Shown: positions 49,536-58,130, counted from the stretch's first letter. The stretch: DNA of 64,000 nt from Sulfuriferula sp. AH1 (GCF_002162035.1 NZ_CP021138.1:2418001-2482000); one strand, 5' to 3'. The notes: a model not told the origin generated them from the sequence alone. Made by a program: numbers and translations.

Positions 49536-52166
49536 CTACGGGTTGATACGTACACCAAATGTCACCTCTGCGGCCTGCCCCGGCGTCAGGGTGCCAACAG
49601 CCGCCTGAATCGTGCCGCTGTTGCCGTCGCCTGGCGCTGTCACTGCGCCAGCCGTGGTTGCGGCAGGTATGTTTGCGCTATATGTGGTGTTTGCGGGTGT
49701 GGCATCGCTCACGGTGACAGCAGTCACATTTGCGATGCCGGCATTGATAGCCATGATGCGGTAGCGCACGCAGGCACCGGGGGGAGCGGCTACATCAACC
49801 GTGCCATATGCCGTGTCGGGTACGCCATCGCAGTCCGCATCCAGCGCCTGTGATTTCTCCAGACGCACCTGGCCGGCGATGACGGTCGTGCCATCCGTGG
49901 TAACCGCTGGCGGCGGTGCCACGACAGCGTTGATCGTGCCGCTAGACTTAGCCGTCAACGTGGCGGTATCCTGCGCACCCGGTGCGGCGCCGCCCGGTGC
50001 GAACACTTTCACGAACAGCGTGGCACTTTCGCCAGGCTGGAGACCGGCTTCCGTGCTGGCGCCGTTGCTGCCACCGGTCAAATCGGCGGCGGATGAGACC
50101 ACCGGGTCAGTATCATCCAGCACGCCGTTGTTATTTTTGTCCCAGTACAGCGTGGAGCTGAAGCCCGCGCCGTCATCGGCAAGCGTGAAAGCAATGGCAT
50201 TGCCTGCGCCATCCCCTTCGGTGACGTTGCCGTTGTTGGCCAAGGTATGGCTGTACACCACTGAGCCACCGGGATAAATCTGACCGCTGTTGTTGGGGGT
50301 GAGCGTCACGGCGCGCTGGGTGCTGACCTGCACTGCATCGTGCAAACGGTCACCGGCAGCAGACGTAGGTGACAAACTGCGGAAATAAATATCCACTGCA
50401 CCCGGCGTATAGCCTGCCGGCACCGTCACATCAGCGTAAACCAGTTTGGCATCACCGCCCTTGATCGCACCGGTGTTGGTAATCACTGCACCGTTTGCAT
50501 CGCGGAACACCACGCTCCAGCCTTCCGGCAGATTCAACGCAGCGAAAGTAGAATCGCTGCTTGCCGCAAGATCAAAGCTGTCAGCCACGCCGCTGTTATT
50601 GGCGACATACAGGGTAAAGCGGGAGGTGGTGCCGGGATCGGCGCTATTGGTAATCACCGCAGCCCCTTCCGGTCCGGCCCCGAATCCGGGTGCACCGGTA
50701 CCGGCAGCGTTATTGCTGAGATCCACACTGTTGCCCACAATGACGGTGAGCTCATCGGTCACCGTGACTGTCTTGCTCGGGTCAGCCTGGGAGGTGGCGG
50801 TTTTCTGCACCGTATAGGCTCCGCCAGTGGCACCGGGCGGCAAGCTTGCCTTGAGCACCACGTTATAGTTCGCTCCGGCAGCAAGCGGCCCGGTATCGGG
50901 AATGCCGTTGCCATTGGTGTCGAGCATGGGGGTGACACTATCGCTCTGATACAGCGTGAAGGTAGTGCCTGCCGGGAAATTGCTGGTGCCTATACTGATG
51001 TCAAAGGTATCGGTGCCATTACCGGTATTAGCCAGCAAGTTGCCGAAACTTGCCGTGCCGCCTTGAGGGATGCTCGCTACGATGTCGCCTTGCATGGTCA
51101 GTGCTGCGGACTGGATAACGGTGAACTGCGCCGTATTGGTGCTGGAGGAAGCCACCGTGCCGGAGCCGTCGTTATAGCGGTAACTCGCAGTATTGGCCGT
51201 GGCAGCGTTGTTTCCGGGCGGCAAGCCACCGGCGATGTCGACCTGGAAAGTAAGCCGGCCTGTTGTACCCGGATCAACCTGGGCGATGGCTGCAGTCACC
51301 GTGTTCGTGGCACTGGCAAAATCGTACACAATGCCGCCCTGATTATCGGTTGTATCGGCATCGGTCAGCACCGTGCTGCCGGTATTGCTCCAGCGGCCGC
51401 TGCCCGCCACATAAGCCATACCGCTCGGCAGTGCATCCGTAATAGTGAGCTGAGTGGCAGGCAAATTGCCGGTGTTGGTATAGGTCAGGGTAATGGTGCG
51501 CGGGCCGCTGGGTGAGCCGCCTTTGGCCACATCAATCGCCTTGGTCACGCTCACCGCCGCGTTGGCGGTCACCGTCGTGGTATCCGTATTGGATGCCTTG
51601 GCCGTGGCATCAAATGCGCTTGCGGCGCTGACCACCAGACTGTTGGTGTTACCCGATGCTGCCGTGCCAGGCACGGTACCCACTGCTACGAAGTTGAAAC
51701 TGCTGCCAGCCGTCAATGTGCCGGTGGCAGTAATAGGCGTCGCATCGTCGGCCACGCCATCGCCGTTGGCATCCGCATAGAACGTCACGTTCGACAACAC
51801 AAAACTGCCGGTATTGGTAGCGGCAAGCCCGAAACTGTCCGGCCCGTTACCCGTGTTGGTGAGAGTATGCGGATAACTTGCCTGCCCGCCCGGTGTGGCG
51901 CTCCTGGCGCCGTTCGATATCAACGTCAGACTTGCCACCTGTTGCACGATGGTGGTGACGGTATTCGACGTGACCGTGCGCGTGGTCTGGGAATCGTCGG
52001 TATAAGTAGCCGACGCCTGGTTACCGATCTGCGTGCCGGCGGCAGGTGCGGCCCAGGCGGCGGTATGCCAGAACAGGGCAGTCAATGCCAGCAGCAAGAC
52101 CAGAAACAGTTCGCGCTGACCCCAGACTGGCTGAGCGGCAAGGTTTGGTAAACGAGGCTGATTCAT
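49536..52166 (-). CDS. Exported DUF11-repeat surface protein
   Basis: An 876-residue protein with a signal peptide (hydrophobic core LFLVLLLALTALFW, cleavage after AAWA). The mature start APAAGTQIGNQASATYTDD closely mirrors that of the giant neighbour (APLAGSLIENQATASYRDD), so the first modules are paralogous. Repeated beta-sandwich DUF11 units follow, with Asp/Asn-rich loops (YADANGDGVADDAT; YWDKNNNGVLDDTD) that look able to bind calcium. The last unit ends GTLTPGQAAEVTFGVRINP. There is no membrane anchor. Its ATG overlaps the upstream stop (ATGA). Confidence 0.8.
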   Translation of the reverse strand: MNQPRLPNLAAQPVWGQRELFLVLLLALTALFWHTAAWAAPAAGTQIGNQASATYTDDSQTTRTVTSNTVTTIVQQVASLTLISNGARSATPGGQASYPHTLTNTGNGPDSFGLAATNTGSFVLSNVTFYADANGDGVADDATPITATGTLTAGSSFNFVAVGTVPGTAASGNTNSLVVSAASAFDATAKASNTDTTTVTANAAVSVTKAIDVAKGGSPSGPRTITLTYTNTGNLPATQLTITDALPSGMAYVAGSGRWSNTGSTVLTDADTTDNQGGIVYDFASATNTVTAAIAQVDPGTTGRLTFQVDIAGGLPPGNNAATANTASYRYNDGSGTVASSSTNTAQFTVIQSAALTMQGDIVASIPQGGTASFGNLLANTGNGTDTFDISIGTSNFPAGTTFTLYQSDSVTPMLDTNGNGIPDTGPLAAGANYNVVLKASLPPGATGGAYTVQKTATSQADPSKTVTVTDELTVIVGNSVDLSNNAAGTGAPGFGAGPEGAAVITNSADPGTTSRFTLYVANNSGVADSFDLAASSDSTFAALNLPEGWSVVFRDANGAVITNTGAIKGGDAKLVYADVTVPAGYTPGAVDIYFRSLSPTSAAGDRLHDAVQVSTQRAVTLTPNNSGQIYPGGSVVYSHTLANNGNVTEGDGAGNAIAFTLADDGAGFSSTLYWDKNNNGVLDDTDPVVSSAADLTGGSNGASTEAGLQPGESATLFVKVFAPGGAAPGAQDTATLTAKSSGTINAVVAPPPAVTTDGTTVIAGQVRLEKSQALDADCDGVPDTAYGTVDVAAPPGACVRYRIMAINAGIANVTAVTVSDATPANTTYSANIPAATTAGAVTAPGDGNSGTIQAAVGTLTPGQAAEVTFGVRINP

Positions 52167-52678
52167 TTCACACCTCCCGCACCTTGCTCAGGTTGCGCCA
52201 TGCGCATCCGTGCCGCCACCGTGGCTTGCGCGCCGGGCTTCAATTCACCCAGATTCCAGCGCAGGTAACGATATTCGGATGCCGGCACCGGACGGATTTC
52301 GCGCTTGCCATCGGGCAGTATTACCGTGCGCAGCAAAGGTGCGAGTTCAAACTTGCGCCCGTCCAGACTCGCCCACACGCGCTGCGGATTGGCGCTTGCC
52401 GGTATGTAGCTCAAGCTGTTCAATGGCACCGGTAGTACCGCCAGTACATTACGCACCGCCTGTTTACCCTGGTTGCGATAAACCGCGCGATATTCCAGCA
52501 CGTCACCGGGTCTGGCTTCCCGTGCTTCAGTCAGGGTCTCCTTGCCGTTGCGGTCAAGCACAATACGTTGCGCCGTCAGTGCTACCTGCACATCGCCGCC
52601 CGCATCTGCCGCAGTGGCTGTCGACGGTAACGCCGCAACGCACAGGATGGCTGTCAACAACAATTCATGGTTTTTCAT
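52163..52678 (-). CDS. Small exported single-domain DUF11-like protein
   Basis: A 171-residue protein with a signal peptide (cleavage after TATA, about residue 23) and one DUF11-like beta domain (RPGDVLEYRAVYRNQGKQAV, then LGELKPGAQATVAARMRM). It is the first gene of the DUF11 operon and overlaps the 876-residue gene by 4 bp. Being small, soluble and first, it may be a periplasmic chaperone or pilot for the large partners; this is a guess from layout. Confidence 0.75.
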   Translation of the reverse strand: MKNHELLLTAILCVAALPSTATAADAGGDVQVALTAQRIVLDRNGKETLTEAREARPGDVLEYRAVYRNQGKQAVRNVLAVLPVPLNSLSYIPASANPQRVWASLDGRKFELAPLLRTVILPDGKREIRPVPASEYRYLRWNLGELKPGAQATVAARMRMAQPEQGAGGVK

Positions 52679-52869
52679 TTTTTACTCCTATTCATTACAA
52701 CGCTACGAAAATGTTTCACTTTTATCATTTAAAATGCGTGACTTTCCCTGTTGCCAGCTCACCACACATCCTTGCGAAAAAATCAGACCGCCACTACATT
52801 CCGTTTAACAACAACATGTTTACTATTTTTACAGTAGTTTCATTTTTATCATATTGTCAACAAAAAAAA
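52679..52869. promoter_or_regulatory. AT-rich leader/promoter region of the DUF11 operon
   Basis: This 191-bp gap between the receiver-domain fragment and the first DUF11 gene is clearly richer in A+T than its surroundings. It should hold the operon promoter. GTAATGAATAGGAG lies just ahead of ATG 52678 on the minus strand, with TAGGAG as the ribosome site. No operator repeat was identified. Confidence 0.5.
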
Positions 52870-53055
52870 TTATTTTGCCAGCAATCTTTCCACTTTATCA
52901 ATCAGCTCCAGCGGGCTGAACGGCTTGACCAGATAGGCATCGGCACCTGCACGCTGCCCCTGTTCCAGATCGCTCTTCTGCCCCTTCGCACTCAGCATGA
53001 GCACCCGTGTGTTGCAAGTCTCCGGACTGGATTTGATGATCTCGCATACCTGAAA
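52870..53055 (-). pseudogene. Response-regulator receiver domain, N-terminal half removed by the IS
   Basis: The minus strand encodes 61 residues in frame from the IS edge: FQVCEIIKSSPETCNTRVLM, LSAKGQ, then AGADAYLVKPFSPLELIDKV to a stop at 52870. This is the beta4-alpha5 half of a CheY-type receiver with the conserved S and K-P. The phospho-acceptor Asp and everything before it is missing; the break falls exactly at the IS terminus. It lies just upstream of, and on the same strand as, the DUF11 operon. Confidence 0.88.
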
Positions 53056-54277
53056 TGTAGTAGTCGCGATCTGATCTGACAGTTCCCCGGTTTGACAGAT
53101 GCAGCTGTCAGTTCAGATTCAGTTGTTCAATGTGGTGATTTTATCGTGCCATGCCTCCTTTCCGTCAATAAGTGTTTGCGTCGGAGTGCGGCCGCAGCAC
53201 ATCTTGCCCTGATGGGTGCGGTCATTGTTGTAATAAACCAGCCATTCATCCAGATCCGTTTGCAGCTCCGCGATTGACCGGTAAATCTTGCGCCGGAACG
53301 CGACCTGATAGAACTCCTGCAGGATGGTCTTGTGGAAGCGTTCACAGATGCCGTTGGTCTGCGGATGATTGGCTTTGGTCCTGGTATGCTCGATGTCATT
53401 CAAGGCCAGATAGAGCTGATAGTCATGGGATTCCGGTTTGCCGCAATATTCGGTGCCGCGATCCGTCAGGATGCGTATCATCCCCATGTTCTGCTCGGCG
53501 AAGAATGGCAGCACCCGGTCATTAAGCAGATCGGCTGCGGTGATCGGCATTTTGGTCGTGTAGAGTTTGGCCGCTGCCCACTTCGAATAGGTGTCAACGA
53601 AGGTCTGCTGGTAAATCCGGCCGACGCCTTTGAGGGTGCCCACATAGAACGTATCCTGGCTGCCGAGATAGCCTGGGTGAGCCGTTTCAATCTCGCCATG
53701 CGCCACATCGTCGTCCTGTTTCTTTTCCAGGGCGCCTACTTGCGCTTCGGTCAGCACCTCGCCCGTTTCAGCAACATGCCGTTCCAGTGCAGTCAGGCGC
53801 TTCTTGAACGATTCGAGATCACGCCGCAGCCAAACAGAGCGTACACCAGAGGGAGAAACAAAGATGCCGCGTTTGCGCAGCTCATTGGATACGCGCACCT
53901 GACCAAATGCCGGTTGTTCCAGGGCGAAGGCGGCAACCGCTAATTCTGTGGCCTCTTCAACCCGGTTCTTGTGGTTCGGCTTTCTGCGATTAGCATCGAT
54001 CAGGGCGTCGACACCACCGTTTTCCATAGCCGACTGATAACGGTAGAAGGTATCGCGGGAAAAGCCCATCACCTTGCAGGCGCGGGACACATTACCGAGT
54101 TCAGCAGCCAGATTCAGCAGGCCAACCTTGTGTTTGATAACGTTTTGGTGAAAACTGTTCATGGGGTTACTCCTTGGCGCTTGCGCGCTTTGTTTGATAA
54201 AGATTCGCACCTATATCAAACCGGGTAACCTCACCTTTGGCAAGGCCATACTGTCAGATCAAGTCGGAACTACTACA
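53056..54277 (-). mobile_element. IS481-family insertion sequence (1222 bp)
   Basis: The ends are 27-bp inverted repeats (53056-53082 and 54251-54277), both beginning TGTAGTAGT from outside and ending TGATCTGACAG, with 23 of 27 matches. A second shared block, CCGGTTTGA, lies inside each end but at different spacing. One intact transposase fills the element. No target-site duplication is visible: the flank before 53056 is ACCTGAAA, the flank after 54277 is AACCAGAG. Confidence 0.9.
53119..54162 (-). CDS. IS481-family transposase (DDE)
   Basis: The start at ATG 54162 (MNSFHQNVIKHKVGLLNLAA) gives 347 residues. An N-terminal helix-turn-helix (NVSRACKVMGFSRDTFYRYQ) is followed by an rve catalytic core with the DDE triad in TFVDTYSKWAA, ILTDRGTEYCG and QTNGICERFHKT. 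The frame is intact and full length, so the element may still be mobile. Confidence 0.95.
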   Translation of the reverse strand: MNSFHQNVIKHKVGLLNLAAELGNVSRACKVMGFSRDTFYRYQSAMENGGVDALIDANRRKPNHKNRVEEATELAVAAFALEQPAFGQVRVSNELRKRGIFVSPSGVRSVWLRRDLESFKKRLTALERHVAETGEVLTEAQVGALEKKQDDDVAHGEIETAHPGYLGSQDTFYVGTLKGVGRIYQQTFVDTYSKWAAAKLYTTKMPITAADLLNDRVLPFFAEQNMGMIRILTDRGTEYCGKPESHDYQLYLALNDIEHTRTKANHPQTNGICERFHKTILQEFYQVAFRRKIYRSIAELQTDLDEWLVYYNNDRTHQGKMCCGRTPTQTLIDGKEAWHDKITTLNN

Positions 54278-55041
54278 AACCAGAGAATTGAAATTAGTCC
54301 GGTCATGAGAGCAGGTCAACTGGAACGTTACGCGCTGGATTTACAGCAGGCAGTCAGAGAACGCACCGCGCACGCAATGCGATCAGAAAAGCCAGACTGG
54401 GTACGCTGCTGCGCCTCGCAGCAGCGGCAGAACTGAAAGACGGCGACACCGGCATTCACATCATACGCATGGGATACTATGCGGCGCTGATCGCCAGCGC
54501 ATACGGCATGAAACCGGATTATTGCGAAAACATGCTGTATGCCGCGCGCATGCACGATATCGGTAAAATCGGTATCCCCGATGCCATCCTGAAGAAACCC
54601 GGCCCACTCACGGAAAAAGAATGGGCCGTCATGAAAACCCACCCTGAAATCGGCGCGACGCTGCTCAACGACCATGATGTTCCGCTGTTTCAGCTAGCGG
54701 CGCAGATCGCGCTCGCCCACCATGAAAAATTCGATGGCAGCGGCTATCCGTCAGAGCTGGAAGGTAATGCAATCCCCCTGGGCGGACGCATTGTTGCCGC
54801 CGCAGATTTTTTCGACGCGCTAACTATGGATCGCTGCTATCGCCCCGCATTGCCGCTGGAAAAAGTGTTTGCCATGCTGCGCGAGGGTGCCGGCAATCAT
54901 TTCGATCCTGATGTTGTGGAAGCTTTTTTCCGGGTAAAACACCAGATTCTCAATCTGCGCCAGCGTATCAATGCGAGCGAAAAGATCACCACGCTGCCAT
55001 CCTGGACAGCCGCTGCCGATACTTCCAGCCGGAGACCATGA
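54278..55041 (+). pseudogene. HD-GYP cyclic-di-GMP phosphodiesterase, 5' end lost to the IS and frameshifted
   Basis: Starting right at the IS edge the plus strand reads NQRIEISPVMRAGQLERYAL and DLQQAVRERTA, a linker helix. A single missing base near 54371-54373 then shifts the frame. The downstream frame continues RNAIRKARLGTLLRLAAAAE, then HDIGKIGIPDAIL, HHEKFDGSGYP and a stop at 55041, a complete HD-GYP catalytic domain. The N-terminal domain, usually a receiver, is gone. An ATG at 54469 could only make a shortened domain. It overlaps the antiporter start by 4 bp. Confidence 0.85.
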
Positions 55042-56321
55042 TGCCCTTGCCTATTCACGAAATGTTCTTCATGTTTGCCGCGCTGCTGACAGGCGCTGCG
55101 CTGTTTGGCGCCATCGCTGCACGCATGGGTATTCCCTCAGTCATCGGCGAACTCGCCGCCGGCATCATACTCGGCCCCTCTCTGCTCGGCTGGGTAGAAC
55201 CGATACCCACCCTCAAAGCACTTGCGGCAATCGGAATCACACTGCTGCTGTTTGAAGTCGGCATGGATACCGACCTGCGGCGCATGGCCCGGGCGGGCAG
55301 CAAACCCATCGTGGTCGCATCAGCGGGATTTCTTCTGCCCTTTATCCTGGGTTACGCCTGCGCCGCGTGGCTGTTCGGCTTGCCAACCACCACCAGCCTG
55401 TTCATCGGCGGCACGCTGACAGCCACCAGCATCGGCATTACTGTCCGCGTGCTGGCCGATCTCGGCCGCAAGGATTCCCCCGAGGCACAAATCGTCATCG
55501 CCGCGGCAGTACTGGACGATCTGTTCGGTGTCATCGCGCTGGCTTTTCTCTATCAGATTGCCGTTACCGGCAATGCCACGGCTTCCTCCCTGGCCGGGGT
55601 TGGCATCTACATCATCCTGTTCATGGTGCTCGCCCCGATTGCAGCAAAGCTGATCGCATGGGCAATCGAAGCACTCGATCGCCGCTCGGCGTCGCCCGGC
55701 ATGCTGCTGATGCTGGTGGTGGGCCTGATCCTGACATTCAGTGCACTGGCACATGCTGTCGGTGCGCCCGAAATCATGGGTGGATTTGCCGCCGGACTGG
55801 CTCTGGGTCACGCTTTCCGGGTGCGCTTGCCGCGCCAGGTACCAGCGCTATTGCGCCTGCCGCTCAACCGTGCACTGGCGGAAAATCCCGAGCTGTCACG
55901 CCGTGTGGAAAAACAAATGCGGCCGCTGATTCATTTGTTCGCGCCTATATTTTTCGTGCTGGTGGGCGTCACCATGGATCTGCGCCAAATACCGTGGGAA
56001 TCAACTTCCATGTGGGCGCTATTCGGCACGCTGCTGGCTGTCGCCATACTCGGCAAATGGCTGGCGGGTTTCGTCGTGGCGGAACCGCGTCTGCGGCAGC
56101 ACGCTATTGGTATTTCACTCATTCCGCGCGGTGAAGTGGGGCTGATATTCGCCCAGCTGGGTGCCTCCTACGGCCTGCTGAACGGTGCCACTTATGCGGC
56201 GCTGCTACTGGTGATCATCCTCACTACGTTCCTGCCGCCATTTGCACTCAAGGCTTTCTATACCCGCTGGGGCGCCCAGCCTGCCCTGGCACAACAATCC
56301 AAATTACACTCAGGAGAATAA
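55038..56321 (+). CDS. CPA2-family cation:proton antiporter (KefB-type membrane domain)
   Basis: A 427-residue membrane protein with about 12 helices. It has family text such as GIPSVIGELAAGIILGPSLL, LLLFEVGMDTDLRRM, LTATSIGITVRVLADLGR, and AAAVLDDLFGVIALAF with the ion-binding Asp pair. The C-terminal TrkA-N/RCK regulatory domain of KefB/KefC is absent. It was probably co-transcribed with the HD-GYP gene, which the IS has now cut off from its promoter. Confidence 0.9.
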   Translation: MMPLPIHEMFFMFAALLTGAALFGAIAARMGIPSVIGELAAGIILGPSLLGWVEPIPTLKALAAIGITLLLFEVGMDTDLRRMARAGSKPIVVASAGFLLPFILGYACAAWLFGLPTTTSLFIGGTLTATSIGITVRVLADLGRKDSPEAQIVIAAAVLDDLFGVIALAFLYQIAVTGNATASSLAGVGIYIILFMVLAPIAAKLIAWAIEALDRRSASPGMLLMLVVGLILTFSALAHAVGAPEIMGGFAAGLALGHAFRVRLPRQVPALLRLPLNRALAENPELSRRVEKQMRPLIHLFAPIFFVLVGVTMDLRQIPWESTSMWALFGTLLAVAILGKWLAGFVVAEPRLRQHAIGISLIPRGEVGLIFAQLGASYGLLNGATYAALLLVIILTTFLPPFALKAFYTRWGAQPALAQQSKLHSGE

Positions 56322-56325
56322 CACC

Positions 56326-57981
56326 ATGACCACCATCCCGGCTTCCGGCAAACTTAAACAAATCTGGCGCAAGCACCTTGCCGACATCGACCACGCAGCC
56401 GTACAGGGCCGGGTAGAAAAGGACGGCCGGCTCAGCTATCCGTTCATCTTCCTGATCGTTGTTTCCTGTGCCATTGCAACGCTTGGCCTGCTGCTCAACT
56501 CCACCGCCGTCATCATCGGGGCCATGCTGGTCGCGCCGATGATGGGCCCCATCGTGCTGCTCGGTTTTTCCATCGCGCATACCGACACCGCCATGGCGGC
56601 GCGCAGCGGCCTCGCCCTGTTGGCCGGCATCGCAGGTGCGCTGCTGATATCCATCGCTATCGTCAAAATCGCCCCCTTCATTCCGGCGCAGGCAGAAATC
56701 CTCTCTCGTACCAACCCCAATCTGTTTGACCTGCTGGTCGCCATCTTCTCCGGCCTCGCCGCCGGCTATGCTGTCATTCGCGGACAAGGCGGGGTTGCCG
56801 CCGGCGTGGCTATCGCCACTGCCCTCATGCCACCGCTTGCCGTCGTAGGATACGGCATTGCCACACTGAACCTCGCTATCTTCACCGGCGCGTCGCTGCT
56901 GTTTCTCACCAATCTGCTTGCAATCGCCTTCACGGTGGCCTTCATGGCACTGTGGTACGGGCTGGGCAAATTCAATGCCCCCAGGGAATTGCTGTGGAAA
57001 ACCGTTGCTGCGGGAGTCGTGCTCGCGCTGCTATCCGTGCCGCTCGCCAGCACGTTGAATGACAGTGTGCACGAAACCTGGCGTTCCAAGCAAATTGAAG
57101 ACGTGCTGCGCCAAAGCGCCAGTAAAAACAGTAGCACGCTGGAGAAACTGCAGGTGCATCAGGAGCTTGACACCACCATGGTACATGCCGTTCTGCTGAC
57201 CAAACATTACGAACCGCAACTGGAAACCAGACTTCAGCACGCGCTGGAACAGCGGCTGACGCACCCGGTCAAACTGCGCCTCGACCAAATCGAGACCGCC
57301 GGGGAACAGCAAAATAAAATCACGGCACTTTTCCAGGCATCCACACAACCGGCAATACCGCATCCACTCGAACTGCTGCGCCTGTCGTTCCCTTTTCCCC
57401 TCGCCACGGCTGAAATCAACACGGACGAAAAGACCGCACATTTCCAAATCTCGCCTGACTACCACGGCGCATTACCGGCACTGCAAGAAATGGAAACCAC
57501 CCTCATGCAAAAATTCCCGGGCTGGCAGATCGAAGTCATTCCGCCTGCAGTAGCCCTGCCTGCCATTTCATTTGCTGCGGGAGCATCGCTTATCTCGGCA
57601 GAAAACATCACCCTGCTGGAAACGTCTGCATGGGCGTTATTGCGATGGCATACACAGCAGGTCAATGTCACTGGCTTCGCCTCCCTGCATGAAAAAAGAT
57701 CGCGCACTAAACAACTAGCCTCTGCAAGAGCTGAAGCAGTAAGCGAATTCCTGCGCGCCAAAGGTATTGACGCAATCAGCATGCAAACCTATCCGGTTCT
57801 TAAGCAATCCGGACTGGAACGGGAGAAAGGAAAAGCCCTTTTCCGGCAAGCGAAAATCAACCCTGTGCCGTTTTTACCTCATGATGCGCCTACTGAAGCA
57901 GATAAAGTCCAAGCCATTGAGCTAATTAGTCTGGAATTACCCATGAACAGGATGCGAGAAACATTGAAGGCGGAAAATTGA
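56326..57981 (+). CDS. DUF389 membrane protein with a C-terminal OmpA-like region
   Basis: ATG 56326 (MTTIPASGKLKQIW) follows CAGGAG at good spacing and gives 551 residues. Residues about 35-265 are a six-helix DUF389 domain (LLLNSTAVIIGAMLVAPMMG; ATALMPPLAVVGYGIA). The remainder is soluble. Near residues 445-490 it shows VNVTGFASLHEKRSRTKQLA then SARAEAVSEFLRAKGI, which matches the RAxAVxxyLxxxGI pattern of OmpA-like peptidoglycan-binding domains. The role of DUF389 is unknown. It lies 4 bp after the antiporter. Confidence 0.82.
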   Translation: MTTIPASGKLKQIWRKHLADIDHAAVQGRVEKDGRLSYPFIFLIVVSCAIATLGLLLNSTAVIIGAMLVAPMMGPIVLLGFSIAHTDTAMAARSGLALLAGIAGALLISIAIVKIAPFIPAQAEILSRTNPNLFDLLVAIFSGLAAGYAVIRGQGGVAAGVAIATALMPPLAVVGYGIATLNLAIFTGASLLFLTNLLAIAFTVAFMALWYGLGKFNAPRELLWKTVAAGVVLALLSVPLASTLNDSVHETWRSKQIEDVLRQSASKNSSTLEKLQVHQELDTTMVHAVLLTKHYEPQLETRLQHALEQRLTHPVKLRLDQIETAGEQQNKITALFQASTQPAIPHPLELLRLSFPFPLATAEINTDEKTAHFQISPDYHGALPALQEMETTLMQKFPGWQIEVIPPAVALPAISFAAGASLISAENITLLETSAWALLRWHTQQVNVTGFASLHEKRSRTKQLASARAEAVSEFLRAKGIDAISMQTYPVLKQSGLEREKGKALFRQAKINPVPFLPHDAPTEADKVQAIELISLELPMNRMRETLKAEN

Positions 57982-58130
57982 TTACGAGAGATATTTGACG
58001 AATTTGGTACTTGCTCGCAGAATCCTTATGGACATCTGCTGCGCTTAAGCGCCTTTGCAAACAGCCTGCGCCATCACCATGCCCTTAATGATGAAAAGGT
58101 GAACCAGCTTAACTAGCACTGCGATCAACC
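57982..58130. other. Short gap between DUF389 gene and phosphoesterase
   Basis: No gene with a normal start is supported in this 149-bp stretch. An open frame without ATG follows the DUF389 stop (REIFDEFGTCSQNPYGHLLR onward to a stop at about 58116) and could be a relic of an older reading frame. Confidence 0.35.

Noticed and set aside
43777-52166. Tandem repeats or a variable cassette (diversity-generating retroelement) in the DUF11 genes
   Set aside because: Repeats are at the protein-module level only; no near-identical nucleotide copies, template repeat or reverse transcriptase were seen.
57985-58116. 45-codon open frame after the DUF389 gene
   Set aside because: It lacks a start codon and ribosome site and resembles no family I recognise.
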